Shown: positions 48,777 through 57,562, counted from the first letter of the stretch. The stretch is 64,000 bases of DNA from RGIG5612 sp045598285 (GCA_045598285.1 JAZLLU010000016.1:42490-106489), one strand, 5' to 3'. Translations and numbers: made by a program. The notes: generated by a model not told the origin, from the letters alone.

Positions 48777-50086
48777 AAAATTTAAATTTGAAATTTGCAG
48801 GAACTGATTGGCTTCCAAAAGAAGAGACCGAGCAATTTTTAGATGAAGCTGAATTAGCAAAAAAAGTTTTGCTCGAAGGGATTGGACCAGGATGCGAATT
48901 TACTGGGTGGGTTAACTTGCCAGTAAATTACGACAAAGAAGAATTTGAAAGAATTAAAAAGGCAGCCGAAAAAATCAGAAAAGATAGCGAAGTTTTAGTT
49001 GTATGCGGAATTGGTGGCTCATATTTAGGAGCCCTTAGCGCTATTGATTTTCTAAAAGGCGCTATGTATAACTTAAAGCTTTTAGCAAAAGGAGCCGGCA
49101 CATGTAACGACCCATTAATTCTATTTGCTGGCAACAATATGTCCCCTAGCTATATAGCTGATGTGATTGAACTTTTAAAAGATAAAGATTTTTCGGTTAA
49201 TGTAATTTCAAAATCAGGAACAACAATGGAGACATCAATCTCCTTTAGAATTTTCAAGAAACTTCTTGAAGAAAAATATGGCGCCAAAGAAGCTGCAAAA
49301 AGAATTTATGCAACGACAGATAAAGAAAGAGGCGCACTTAAAACTTTAGCAGACAAAGAAGGATATGAAACTTTTGTTGTGCCAGATGATATCGGAGGAA
49401 GGTTTTCTGTACTTACAGCAGTTGGCCTTTTGCCAATAGCAGCTAGCGGCGCAAACATAGATAAACTTATGGAAGGCGCAGCATCGATGCGCGAAGAACT
49501 TATTGGCGAAGAAAACGCAGCGCTTGAATATGCAGCGCTAAGACAACAACTTTATGATTGGGATAAGTTTATAGAAATTTTTGTTAATTACGATCCTGAC
49601 CTTAAGAATTTTTCTGAATGGCTTAAACAACTCTTTGGTGAAAGCGAAGGAAAAGAAGGCTTCGGAATTTTCCCAGCATCGGTAAACTTTACCTCAGACC
49701 TTCACTCAATGGGGCAGATGATTCAAGAAGGCGAACGGACAATTTTTGAGACGGTAATTAATGTTGAAGGCGAAGAAACGAATCTTATGATTCCAAGTTT
49801 TGAAGATGATTTCGACGGCTTTAAGTATTTAGAAGGAAAGCAAGTAAACTTACTTAATCAAACAGCAATTGAAGGAACCGCAAAAGCTCATCTAGCGGGC
49901 GAAGTTCCGCAAGTTTATATTGGTATTCCTAAAAAAGATGAGTTTAGCTTAGGAGAGCTTTTCTACTTCTTTGAGTTTGCATGCGGAATCAGCGCATACA
50001 TAGAAGGGGTTAATCCATTTAATCAACCAGGAGTAGAAGAATATAAAAAGAATATTAAAGAAATTTTATCGAAGTATAAAAATTAG
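48773..50086 (+). CDS. pgi: Glucose-6-phosphate isomerase
   Basis: 437 aa, overlapping ahcY by four bases. GIGGSYLGALSAIDFL, VISKSGTTMET, GGRFSVLTAVGLLP and LFGESEGK are standard PGI motifs. It interconverts glucose-6-P and fructose-6-P in glycolysis. It is the third gene of a mtaD-ahcY-pgi transcript, a grouping with no obvious metabolic logic. Its stop overlaps the stop of the convergent 89-aa gene. Confidence 0.96.
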   Translation: MKNLNLKFAGTDWLPKEETEQFLDEAELAKKVLLEGIGPGCEFTGWVNLPVNYDKEEFERIKKAAEKIRKDSEVLVVCGIGGSYLGALSAIDFLKGAMYNLKLLAKGAGTCNDPLILFAGNNMSPSYIADVIELLKDKDFSVNVISKSGTTMETSISFRIFKKLLEEKYGAKEAAKRIYATTDKERGALKTLADKEGYETFVVPDDIGGRFSVLTAVGLLPIAASGANIDKLMEGAASMREELIGEENAALEYAALRQQLYDWDKFIEIFVNYDPDLKNFSEWLKQLFGESEGKEGFGIFPASVNFTSDLHSMGQMIQEGERTIFETVINVEGEETNLMIPSFEDDFDGFKYLEGKQVNLLNQTAIEGTAKAHLAGEVPQVYIGIPKKDEFSLGELFYFFEFACGISAYIEGVNPFNQPGVEEYKKNIKEILSKYKN

Positions 50087-50352
50087 TCGTCTTCTTCGAT
50101 GATTTGAATTTCTAGATAATCGAAGTCGATGCTATCAACGAAAGAGTCTTTGTTGAAACGAGTTTTTGCAACGCGTTTGAAATCAGCGATGTTAGAGTCA
50201 AGCCAGATAGGAACGCTTAAATCAAATTCATTGCAAACAGACTCGAGTGCATCAAAAATTTTGCGAGTACGATTAGTATCAGATTCATTTTTGATGACAG
50301 TGTCACGAAGCAATTTATTGTCTTTTATAATTTTTGCCCACAATCTAAACAT
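50083..50352 (-). CDS. Small conserved-type protein (89 aa), leaderless
   Basis: I take ATG 50352; the longer frame runs through the neighbouring sirtuin gene. The protein starts MFRLWAKIIKDNKLLRDTVI and ends acidic (EIQIIEEDD). It resembles a family of small clostridial proteins of unknown role. No Shine-Dalgarno is present. TTGAAA, 18 bp and TACAAT with TG before it (minus strand, 50388 down to 50359) put the transcription start at the ATG. Confidence 0.6.
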   Translation of the reverse strand: MFRLWAKIIKDNKLLRDTVIKNESDTNRTRKIFDALESVCNEFDLSVPIWLDSNIADFKRVAKTRFNKDSFVDSIDFDYLEIQIIEEDD

Positions 50353-50437
50353 AAACGGATTGTAGCATACAGATAGAGATTTTTTCAATAGAAGCAAATT
50401 GTGTCCGGGACATGTACCGGCAAACATGGAGAAAAAA

Positions 50438-51157
50438 ATGGCAGATGAAATTTTGAAATTAAAAGAATGGGTTGACGGAAGCGACAATATCGTTTTCTTT
50501 GGTGGCGCTGGCGTTTCTACGGAAAGCAACATTCCTGATTTTAGAAGTGTTGATGGACTTTATAATCAAGAGTATGACTATCCGCCGGAGACGATTCTTA
50601 GTCACACATTCTTTATGAGAAACACAAAAGAGTTTTATCGATTTTATAAAAACAAGATGCTTATATTGGATGCTAAACCAAATGCGGCGCATCTTAAATT
50701 AGCCGAGTTAGAAAAGGCCGGAAAATTAAAAGCGGTTGTCACGCAAAATATTGATGGACTTCATCAGGCAGCAGGAAGTGAAAAAGTTTATGAACTTCAC
50801 GGAAGCGTGCACAGAAATTATTGCACAAAGTGTGGAAAGTTTTTTGATGCGCAATATATGAAAGATGCCGATGATGTTCCAAAATGCGATCATTGTGGAG
50901 GGCTGATTAAACCGGATGTGGTGCTCTACGAAGAGGGACTAGATAACGATGTAATTAACGGCGCGGTTATGGCAATAAGCAAGGCAGACGTACTTATTAT
51001 AGGAGGAACGAGCTTGGTTGTTTATCCGGCAGCAGGACTTATTGATTACTATAGAGGAAACAAACTTGTTTTAATAAATAAGAGTACGACGCCTAGGGAT
51101 TCAAGCGCAGATTTAGTTATTAAAGACAGCATTGGAAAAGTTTTTTCAAATATTTAG
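50438..51157 (+). CDS. cobB: SIR2-family NAD-dependent protein deacylase (sirtuin)
   Basis: The start is ATG 50438 (239 aa), six bases after GGAG. FFGGAGVSTESNIPDFRS, TQNIDGLHQ, the catalytic His in YELHGS and the zinc set CTKC ... CDHC are complete. It removes acetyl or other acyl groups from protein lysines using NAD. It is followed at 9 bp by an unknown coiled-coil membrane gene. Confidence 0.93.
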   Translation: MADEILKLKEWVDGSDNIVFFGGAGVSTESNIPDFRSVDGLYNQEYDYPPETILSHTFFMRNTKEFYRFYKNKMLILDAKPNAAHLKLAELEKAGKLKAVVTQNIDGLHQAAGSEKVYELHGSVHRNYCTKCGKFFDAQYMKDADDVPKCDHCGGLIKPDVVLYEEGLDNDVINGAVMAISKADVLIIGGTSLVVYPAAGLIDYYRGNKLVLINKSTTPRDSSADLVIKDSIGKVFSNI

Positions 51158-51166
51158 GAGGATGAA

Positions 51167-52264
51167 ATGAATAATAATTTTTTAAGTGGTGGAATTACAG
51201 AACTTGAACATGCTAGGCTTGCAGTTCAAATCAATAATGAAAAAAAACAAGAACTTTTAGAACTTGAAGCTAGACTTAGCAAAAAGGAAAAAGAATTAGA
51301 AAATCAAAAAAGATATATGGTCGACAAAGTTGAGTCAGCTATAAAGGAACGCAGAAGTGCACTTAAGAGAGATTTGGATGTGCAAGTTGAGGCGGCAAAC
51401 AAAAAACTTAAAAGTGCTGACAAGAAAAAGAAGAAAGCTAAAGACGAAGCTGTTAATGAGCGTATAAAAAGCAATACTCTAAGTATTAGAGAGGATACAA
51501 AAAAACGCAAAGATGAAAACAAGGCGCTCTTTAAGGCTTATAAAGTACCAGGCTTTTGCAACACATCATATTACTACTCGATGTTTGCGCCTAGAAGACT
51601 TAAAGACATCGTAACAATATTAATTACAGCAATTATCACGTTAGGAGTTGTTCCAAATGTAGTTTGCTTGCTTTTGCAAAGAGAATCGTTAGTTCTAAGG
51701 ATAATTGTTTATTGCTTGGTTATTATAATTTTTGTTTTGTTATATATCTTAGTATATATCACAACCCATTCAGGAAACAAAGCAGAGGCAATAATAAAGG
51801 GCAGAGCTAATGTGGATGCAGCTTATGCCAATAAAAAGCAAGTAAAGAAAATCACAAGAAATATTAAATCTGATGAAGATGAAAGCCAATATAATCTCCA
51901 AGAATTTGATAAAGAAATAGAACATTTTCAAGGTGAATATACTGAGGTTTCAAAGAAAAGAGACGACGCATTAAGAGCATTCGATAAAGAAACAGCTCCG
52001 GCTATTAAAGAAGAAATTGAAAAAGATTGCAAAGCTGCACTAGAGGAACTTAAGAAAGAATACGAATCGCTTAAGCAAATCTATGGTGAAAAAGAAGAAA
52101 CTGTAAAACAAGTAAGTGCAGAACTTAATGAAACATATGGCGTTTATTTAGGAAAGAAAAATCTTTCTGAAGAAAAAATCAACGAGCTTATTGCAATAAT
52201 AAAAGATGGCAAGGCACAAACAATTATGCAAGCGCTTGATCAACTTAACGGTGAATTGAAATAA
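51167..52264 (+). CDS. Membrane protein with two TM helices between coiled coils
   Basis: 365 aa after TAGGAGGATGAA. Residues ~20-120 are a long, very charged coiled coil (LEARLSKKEKELENQKRYM ... KKLKSADKKKKKAKDE). TM helices lie at ~148-170 and ~180-200, and a second coiled coil at ~225-330. The layout suggests a membrane scaffold with both ends in the cytoplasm. No family name is known to me. It overlaps the DUF5711 gene by one base and is in an operon with cvpA. Confidence 0.6.
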   Translation: MNNNFLSGGITELEHARLAVQINNEKKQELLELEARLSKKEKELENQKRYMVDKVESAIKERRSALKRDLDVQVEAANKKLKSADKKKKKAKDEAVNERIKSNTLSIREDTKKRKDENKALFKAYKVPGFCNTSYYYSMFAPRRLKDIVTILITAIITLGVVPNVVCLLLQRESLVLRIIVYCLVIIIFVLLYILVYITTHSGNKAEAIIKGRANVDAAYANKKQVKKITRNIKSDEDESQYNLQEFDKEIEHFQGEYTEVSKKRDDALRAFDKETAPAIKEEIEKDCKAALEELKKEYESLKQIYGEKEETVKQVSAELNETYGVYLGKKNLSEEKINELIAIIKDGKAQTIMQALDQLNGELK

Positions 52265-53445
52265 TGGCAGTTACTCGCGTACAAAGAAGTGTTGAATTTA
52301 AAGGAACCGTAAAAGGCAAGAACAGAGAACGACAAAGAATAAAAAAGATTCTAATAATTGTCGGGTCTATTGTTGTTGCTGCAGGATTGATTGTTTTCTT
52401 TGCAACATTCTTTAAAAAATACAATGGATACAAGGTTGTTTCATCAGTTGAAATTACAAACTCCGATGAACATACTGCCTACTACCCTTATCTTAGTGGA
52501 TATATTAAAGTCGCTAGTGATGGAATCACCTATTTTGATAAAGGCGGCGTAACATGGTCCGAAAGCTTTGAGATGGCTCAGCCAATTGTAGATGTTTGCG
52601 AAGACTACATTGCTGTTGCGGACATGAAGACAACGGATGTTTGCATTTTTGATGAGGGAGGACTCTTAAATCGAATTACGATTGCACAAAATATTATTGA
52701 TGTAGAAGTTTCTAAACAAGGTGTAATTGCGGTGGCGACTGATGAAAAGGAATCAAACTATATCGAGTTGTTAAATAAAGAGGGCAAAGAACTTATTACT
52801 GCAAAAAGTGTCTTTTCATCAAGCGGCTACCTTATGGATATCACCCTTTCTAGCGATGGCTCTAAACTTGTTGCTGCTTTTGCAGGAGTTGGAGAGGGAG
52901 AAATTATTTCAAGAGTAGCGTTCTACGATTTTTCTGATAAAAATTCTAGTGATGATATGATTGTAGGTGGGTTTAATCAATATGAGTCAATGATTATTAC
53001 TAACGTTGAATTTATGGACAACAATAAAGTTTGTGTTGTTAGTAACAGCGGTTTTTCAATTTACGATTTTTCAAGCAAACCAAAGTTGGTTACAGAAAAC
53101 TTAGAATTTCCTTGGCAAATTCAAAGCGTATTTTTTGATGGAAAACACATTGGGTTTATCGTTTTAGATGAATCTATTGAAAATAATTATTGCATTAAAG
53201 TTTATAACCTACAAGGACGTTTGATTTCCGACAAAGGATTTGATTTTGCTTATAATCGTGCTGGATTCGCTGGAGAGAATGTTTTGCTTTCTTCATCGAA
53301 TGATTGCGAAATCTACAGCTTTGCTGGAATAAAAAGATTTTCATATTCCTTCGAAGACAGGATTGCATATATGCTTCCTTTGAAAAATACAGCGAATTTT
53401 ATTTATGCAAAAGCAGATAGTACAGAATTTATAAAATTGAAATAG
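52264..53445 (+). CDS. DUF5711 family membrane-anchored protein
   Basis: 393 aa. A single TM segment at ~28-50 follows a basic cytoplasmic tail. The outside part is a series of beta blades (YIAVADMKTTDVCIFDEGG, GVIAVATDEKESNYIELLN, KVCVVSNSGFSIYDF) like a beta-propeller. This is the pattern of the clostridial DUF5711 family, whose function is unknown. It is translationally coupled to the coiled-coil membrane protein upstream and followed by cvpA at 8 bp. Confidence 0.75.
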   Translation: MAVTRVQRSVEFKGTVKGKNRERQRIKKILIIVGSIVVAAGLIVFFATFFKKYNGYKVVSSVEITNSDEHTAYYPYLSGYIKVASDGITYFDKGGVTWSESFEMAQPIVDVCEDYIAVADMKTTDVCIFDEGGLLNRITIAQNIIDVEVSKQGVIAVATDEKESNYIELLNKEGKELITAKSVFSSSGYLMDITLSSDGSKLVAAFAGVGEGEIISRVAFYDFSDKNSSDDMIVGGFNQYESMIITNVEFMDNNKVCVVSNSGFSIYDFSSKPKLVTENLEFPWQIQSVFFDGKHIGFIVLDESIENNYCIKVYNLQGRLISDKGFDFAYNRAGFAGENVLLSSSNDCEIYSFAGIKRFSYSFEDRIAYMLPLKNTANFIYAKADSTEFIKLK

Positions 53446-53453
53446 AGGTAATT

Positions 53454-53978
53454 ATGGCAGCGAGTACAATAGCAACAATTATAGTTATTTTATTTATTGC
53501 GGCGGCAGCAGTTTATGGTTACGCTAGAGGTTTTCTAAAAATTTTAATTACAACAGCAGCATTAATTGTGACACTTGCCGCATCGTTTTTTATTGCTCCA
53601 TATTTTGCAAAACTTTTAGAAGGCACATCAATTGGCAAAACTACAGAGGGCCAACCGCTTTCAAGTTTAAACCTTCAAATCATTGCTTTCTTTATTGTTG
53701 CAGTTTTGATTTATGTAGTCATAAGAGTTATCTTAGGCGTGGCACATGTTATCGCTAAAATTCCAATAATTGGAGGCGCAAATCGAATCCTTGGTGCGGT
53801 TATTGGAATTGTTGAAGCCCTCCTAGTAATTTGGATTGCATGTTTGATTATTCAATCGCTTGCGGCAACACCTTTTGGAGTTCAAGCTACCAAAATTATT
53901 AGTCAAAGCGATGTCTTGAAATTTTTCTTTGACAACAACCTTCTTGAAACAATTGCATTGAAGGTATTCCAAAAGTAG
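53454..53978 (+). CDS. cvpA: CvpA family membrane protein
   Basis: 174 aa. Four hydrophobic segments and the family pattern YGYARGFLKILITTAALIV near the N-terminus, with GANRILGAVIGIVEALLVIW later. CvpA proteins are inner-membrane proteins tied to envelope stress; no enzyme activity is known. It is the last gene of the three-gene membrane operon, just before tRNA-Cys. Confidence 0.85.
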   Translation: MAASTIATIIVILFIAAAAVYGYARGFLKILITTAALIVTLAASFFIAPYFAKLLEGTSIGKTTEGQPLSSLNLQIIAFFIVAVLIYVVIRVILGVAHVIAKIPIIGGANRILGAVIGIVEALLVIWIACLIIQSLAATPFGVQATKIISQSDVLKFFFDNNLLETIALKVFQK

Positions 53979-53979
53979 T

Positions 53980-54031
53980 AAAAGCAGTAAAAGTTTCTGC
54001 TCCAAAAATAGCAAAAGCAGTAAAAGTTTCT
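53980..54031 (+). repeat. Direct repeat before the tRNA-Cys promoter
   Basis: AAAAGCAGTAAAAGTTTCT occurs at 53980-53998 and again at 54013-54031; the second copy ends at the -35 box. Confidence 0.75.
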
Positions 54032-54059
54032 TGACTGCAAAAAGAGGTATTGCTATAAT
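54031..54059 (+). promoter_or_regulatory. Consensus promoter of tRNA-Cys
   Basis: TTGACT, exactly 17 bp, TATAAT. Transcription would start about 54066, some 30 bases before the tRNA. Confidence 0.9.
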
Positions 54060-54094
54060 AATCGGGCGCCTTAGTTTAAGGCACACATATAAAT

Positions 54095-54165
54095 GGCGAC
54101 GTAGCCAAGTGGTAAGGCACGGGTCTGCAACACCCTGATCACCAGTTCAAATCTGGTCGTCGCCT
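54095..54165 (+). tRNA. tRNA-Cys (GCA)
   Basis: 71 nt. Acceptor GGCGACG/CGTCGCC, discriminator T (U in the RNA), D-arm AGCCAAGTGGTAAGGC, anticodon loop CTGCAAC and T-arm CCAGTTCAAATCTGG. CCA is not encoded. Confidence 0.95.
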
Positions 54166-54168
54166 TTA

Positions 54169-54196
54169 AAATCCCTTGAGAAATCAAGGGATTTTT
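54169..54196 (+). terminator. Intrinsic terminator of tRNA-Cys
   Basis: AAATCCCTTGA and TCAAGGGATTT pair, followed by TTTT. Confidence 0.9.
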
Positions 54197-54199
54197 TGT

Positions 54200-54445
54200 T
54201 GTCTATGTGGTCGCCTTATGGTCGCCACTTTATCTCCACAAATTGCAATTTGTCTAGCTCTTTTGGGCAGTGGATTTATGGATGATCGGCACTCGAAGTG
54301 GAAAGGCCGCGTACAACTTGACGTTGTCCGCATCCTTCCCACTTTCTCGCAACCTCGCCGATAATCCACAAACCCACCGCCTCTACTACTATCTCCCTTT
54401 GCGTCGCCTTTGGCGCCGCTTCGCTGGCTACGCCAGCTCCATATA
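54200..54445 (-). repeat. GC-rich palindromic intergenic repeat, copy B
   Basis: Read on the minus strand it starts ATATGGAGCTGGCG, then GCGAAGCGGCGCC, GGGAGATAGTAGTAGAGGCG and TTGTGGATTATC, as in copy A at 40373. The part beyond differs but includes similar GGATNAT-type hairpins. It is non-coding. Confidence 0.65.
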
Positions 54446-54474
54446 TTAATCAAAAATAAAATGTTTTGATAAAA

Positions 54475-54669
54475 TTACCGAAAAAGGCACCATTGGTACC
54501 CGAAACTACATATTTTTTAAGTAAAATCATCAAATTTATTCATTATGATGATTTGTTAGAAAAGTACCAAATCAAAAAATCTTGATTTATCAAGCTTTTT
54601 TTAACCTTATAAAAATCACCAACATTTTTCATAATGCTCAACGGGTACCAATGGTGCCTTTTTCGGTAA
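54475..54669. repeat. Inverted-repeat element, copy B (perfect 28-bp arms)
   Basis: The arm 54475-54502 (TTACCGAAAAAGGCACCATT, then GGTACCCG) is an exact inverse of 54642-54669. Inside is the same AATCTTGATTTATCAAG hairpin as copy A. Where copy A has GTGCCCC the arm here has AGGCACC, and the opposite arm changes to match. Confidence 0.85.
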
Positions 54670-54736
54670 AAATATTTTTTAAATTTATAAACTAAGGTGG
54701 CGCTCGAAAGAACAGGTACTGTCATTCAAAGTCAGA

Positions 54737-54787
54737 CACCGCAAGTAGCGAAGTGCGTCGCGCGCCACACCTTCGCTACTTACGGTG
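54737..54787. repeat. 17-bp inverted repeat flanking inverted-repeat element B
   Basis: CACCGCAAGTAGCGAAG and CTTCGCTACTTACGGTG pair with one mismatch. The right arm plus GGCT resembles 40551-40569 (TTCGCTATTTGCGGTGGCT), so it is part of the composite repeat. Confidence 0.6.
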
Positions 54788-54828
54788 GCTAACTTAAGAA
54801 ATAGCCACAAATCATTAAATATAGATAA

Positions 54829-55028
54829 TTTTGTTGCACATTTTCATAAGAAATAGTTTGATTTTCACCACATATTTATCTAAAGCTTATATTTTGTTGC
54901 ACGTTTTTTAATTTATTTTTTGTAAACGTGCAACAAAAAGACTGCTATTAAAAGATTTGTGGTGAAAAGCCTTTGTAACAGAAAGATTCTGTGCAACAAA
55001 AAACAATGTTTCAATAAATTTGTTGCAC
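54829..55028. repeat. Cluster of five TTTGTTGCAC motifs in both orientations
   Basis: Forward copies at 54829, 54892 and 55017; inverted copies at about 54927 and 54991. A TTTTCACCACA / TGTGGTGAAAA pair lies between them, so the region can fold into nested hairpins. There is no open frame in this stretch before the SRP RNA promoter. Confidence 0.6.
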
Positions 55029-55056
55029 ACACGTTCAATCAAAGTCAATGACGCTC

Positions 55057-55086
55057 TTGACGAAAGATATATAAGTGAATTATAAT
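55057..55086 (+). promoter_or_regulatory. Promoter of the SRP RNA gene
   Basis: TTGACG, 18 bp, TATAAT; the start is expected at about 55094. Confidence 0.85.
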
Positions 55087-55094
55087 TTTGATTC

Positions 55095-55252
55095 GTCCGT
55101 GTAAGTGGGCAATCAGCGGCGCTGACGTTTGGGTCCATTGCAACAAAAGGTTGTGAACCGTGTCAGGTCGGGAACGAAGCAGCACTAAGCAGCACATTTT
55201 GTGTGACTTTGGGGTGCCTATGCTAGTCGTTGGTTGCCCAGTTACACGGGGC
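55095..55252 (+). ncRNA. ffs: Signal recognition particle RNA (large, Alu-containing type)
   Basis: The conserved SRP domain GTGTCAGGTCGGGAACGAAG with AGCAGCACTAAG is clear. The ends CCGTGTAA and TTACACGG pair, and GGGCAATC pairs with GGTTGCCC. The ~158-nt size shows the long clostridial form with Alu domain. It neighbours tadA as in many Firmicutes; the ends convergently abut the tadA stop. Confidence 0.95.
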
Positions 55253-55720
55253 TTATTTTTTTCTTAATTCAGAGAAAAAGTCTGTTAGAAGGAGGGCGCA
55301 TTCGTCCTCCAAAATTTTTGTTTCGACATTACATTGATGATTGAATCTTTTTTCGTGAAGAAGGTCTAAGATTGACCCGGCGCAACCAGCCTTAGGGTTC
55401 ATTGCGCCGATATAAACATTTTTAATTCGCGACTGAACGATTGCACCTGCACACATTTGGCAAGGCTCAAGTGTAATATAAATTTCTGTATCATCTAATC
55501 GCCAATCACCTGTTTTTTTACAAGCTTTTTTTATTGCTGAAATTTCAGCATGAGCAAGAGCTGTCTTATCAGTCATCCTGCGGTTATATCCTCTGCCGAT
55601 AATTTCATCTTTATAAACGATAACGCAACCGATAGGGACCTCCCCTATCTTCTTTGCTTTCTTCGCTTCTTTAATCGCTTCTTTCATGAAGCGCTCTTTT
55701 TTTGTTTGGATAGCTCTCAT
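55253..55720 (-). CDS. tadA: tRNA-specific adenosine deaminase
   Basis: 155 aa. Zinc and catalytic motifs HAEISAI and PCQMCAGAI are present with the family start ERFMKEAIKEAKKA. It makes inosine at the wobble position of tRNA-Arg(ACG). ATG 55720 follows the mltG stop by three bases and has a weak ribosome binding site, so coupling is likely; an internal ATG at MKEAIK is the alternative start. Confidence 0.93.
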   Translation of the reverse strand: MRAIQTKKERFMKEAIKEAKKAKKIGEVPIGCVIVYKDEIIGRGYNRRMTDKTALAHAEISAIKKACKKTGDWRLDDTEIYITLEPCQMCAGAIVQSRIKNVYIGAMNPKAGCAGSILDLLHEKRFNHQCNVETKILEDECALLLTDFFSELRKK

Positions 55721-55723
55721 AAT

Positions 55724-56830
55724 TTAATCTTCGTAATCGAACCACAAACCTTTTTCTTTTAATTCAGCAATCTTTGCTTCATGTTCCCAATTGCTTTCAG
55801 TAAAGTAAGTTTTACCATTCTTGTCAGCTACAAAGAAGAGTGCATCAAATTGCGTTGGGTTAATAGAAGCTTCTATTGACTCCAGACTTATTGAACAAAT
55901 AGCGCCTACTGGAACTTCGCCTTCCATTCCCGGGCCTCTTGTGTTATAAGGATTTTCTGTATTAAGTTCATCATAAGTTAAAGGTCTTGAGTGAGGGTCA
56001 ACTTTAAGATAATAATAAGTTGTAGGATCACTTCCAAGTGACATACCATTATCCAAACGATTATAAAATACGCCAGCAATACCAGCTCTATCAGCTGCAT
56101 CCATGCTTTCTGATTCAACAACAGATGCAAAAGATAAAAATTCATGTATCGTTAAGTTGCTTGCTTCAAGTTGCGCTTTATATTCTTTTAAAACTTCATC
56201 CATCTTGTTAAGCATGATAGAGAAAATTTCTTCAACAGAAACATTTGCATCAAGCAAAGTATATGTATCAGGGAAAAGGTATCCTTCAAGTGGATACATG
56301 ATGTCAGGATTTTTTATTTCATCAGTAATAAACCAATACTTTTCAATTAAGCTATCTAAATAAGCTTCGTCTTTTAACTTCGCATAAACATCATCTGCGG
56401 TGTTGTTCGTTTGCTTTTCTATTTCAGATGCAAGCCACCACATAGGTTTGCCTTCGATGTAAGTAAACGTGATTTGGTAACCCGTATAAATTTCTCCATT
56501 TTCAAGCATTGTTAAAATTTCTTTTACACTCATGTTTTTCGCAAATCCATAAGTTCCAGCTTGAACTAAATCTTTATGATTAAGTTTTGCATAAATCTTA
56601 AATGCTGTAACGTCCTTAATTATTCCTTCGTCTTTTAATTGATTAGCAACGCTACTAACTGTTGATCCTTCTGCAATCTCAACAATAACTATTTCTTCAT
56701 TGTCAGATTTTGGATCAATGCTAGCATTGTACCAAATAAGTGGAACAACAACGATAATTAAAACTGCCAAAACTGATAATACAGCAATAAGTGCCTTTGC
56801 AACTGGTGACAATTTCTTTTTTGATTTCAT
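55724..56830 (-). CDS. mltG: Endolytic murein transglycosylase MltG
   Basis: 368 aa after AAGGAAAAGG. A TM segment at ~12-32, then the extracellular YceG domain with SFASVVESESM, whose Glu corresponds to the catalytic Glu of ASIVEKE. DGMSLGSDPTTYYYL and NPYNTRGPGMEGEVPVGAICS are family marks. It cuts nascent glycan strands during elongation. It is cotranscribed with tadA. Confidence 0.93.
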   Translation of the reverse strand: MKSKKKLSPVAKALIAVLSVLAVLIIVVVPLIWYNASIDPKSDNEEIVIVEIAEGSTVSSVANQLKDEGIIKDVTAFKIYAKLNHKDLVQAGTYGFAKNMSVKEILTMLENGEIYTGYQITFTYIEGKPMWWLASEIEKQTNNTADDVYAKLKDEAYLDSLIEKYWFITDEIKNPDIMYPLEGYLFPDTYTLLDANVSVEEIFSIMLNKMDEVLKEYKAQLEASNLTIHEFLSFASVVESESMDAADRAGIAGVFYNRLDNGMSLGSDPTTYYYLKVDPHSRPLTYDELNTENPYNTRGPGMEGEVPVGAICSISLESIEASINPTQFDALFFVADKNGKTYFTESNWEHEAKIAELKEKGLWFDYED

Positions 56831-56945
56831 ATCTTTTCCTTTTCCTTATATATATCGAAACTCTTTTAATAATTAAATCATTATATCAAATACATATGTC
56901 AAAAACAATGAACTAACCATTAAGGAAGATATCTCCTATCAGTAA

Positions 56946-56975
56946 AAAGAACCGCCCAAAAAAGAGCGGTTCTTT
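56946..56975 (-). terminator. Terminator after the 76-aa gene
   Basis: AAAGAACCGC and GCGGTTCTTT pair; on the minus strand the stem is followed by a T-rich run. Confidence 0.75.
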
Positions 56976-57053
56976 CGTTCTTGTTTTTTATTCGTTTCAT
57001 TACACTCTAATTTAGACTTAGCGCTTAAAGGTAGATTAGTCAGAGGTTCTTTT

Positions 57054-57284
57054 CTAAAGATTTTCTACCTTATCAAAGTTAAGTGATACAAGGTGTCCTT
57101 CTTTATCTCTTACATAGTCTCGCATGTAAGAACAATCTTCATTGAAGACACATGCAGCAGCGATTTCGTTAGCATCGCTTAAATGTCCTTCAAGTTTTAA
57201 ATCAGTACCTTGTCCCGAGAAAGATTTTAATTCATCTTTTAGCGCCATATAAGAAATGTACCTAGTCTTTTCAGTTTTAGTCAT
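57054..57284 (-). CDS. Small hypothetical protein (76 aa)
   Basis: It has a strong AAAGGAGG site. The sequence (YISYMALKDELKSFSGQG, SDANEIAAACVFNEDCSYMRDYVRDKEG) is acidic, cytosolic, with two cysteines. Similar small proteins occur in Clostridia, but I cannot name the family. A single-gene unit with its own terminator. The 278 bp upstream to mecA hold only promoter-like sequence. Confidence 0.6.
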   Translation of the reverse strand: MTKTEKTRYISYMALKDELKSFSGQGTDLKLEGHLSDANEIAAACVFNEDCSYMRDYVRDKEGHLVSLNFDKVENL

Positions 57285-57526
57285 ACCATCCTCCTTTCAT
57301 AAAATTTACGCAATTCCAAAGGTGGTGCATGTGATAATACTCCTAAAGAACTTGCGCATTTTGCGCACGAAAAAAAGAAACAACTAATTATTTAAAATTG
57401 GAAATCGAATTTAAGAATTTAAATTCATTGATGTGTAAGAGTGTAATTCAACATAGCTTGCTGACAAAAGAGTTACAAGTCGTCGAAACTTTTTTCTTAC
57501 GCAAGAATTAGTATAAGATTTTTTTG

Positions 57527-57555
57527 TTGACTTTTCAAGCATTTTCCATTATTTT
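57527..57555 (+). promoter_or_regulatory. Promoter giving a leaderless mecA mRNA
   Basis: TTGACT (57527-57532), 17 bp, TATTTT (57550-57555). The start would be at about 57562, the mecA ATG itself (57563). No Shine-Dalgarno is present. Confidence 0.6.
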
Positions 57556-57562
57556 CTTCTAT

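Noticed and set aside
50353..50532. N-terminal extension of the 89-aa minus-strand gene
   Set aside because: It runs through the start of the sirtuin gene and has no ribosome binding site; the promoter points to ATG 50352.
54176..54364. 62-aa + strand frame in the GC-rich repeat B
   Set aside because: It lies in a palindromic repeat, starts inside the tRNA terminator and has no ribosome binding site.
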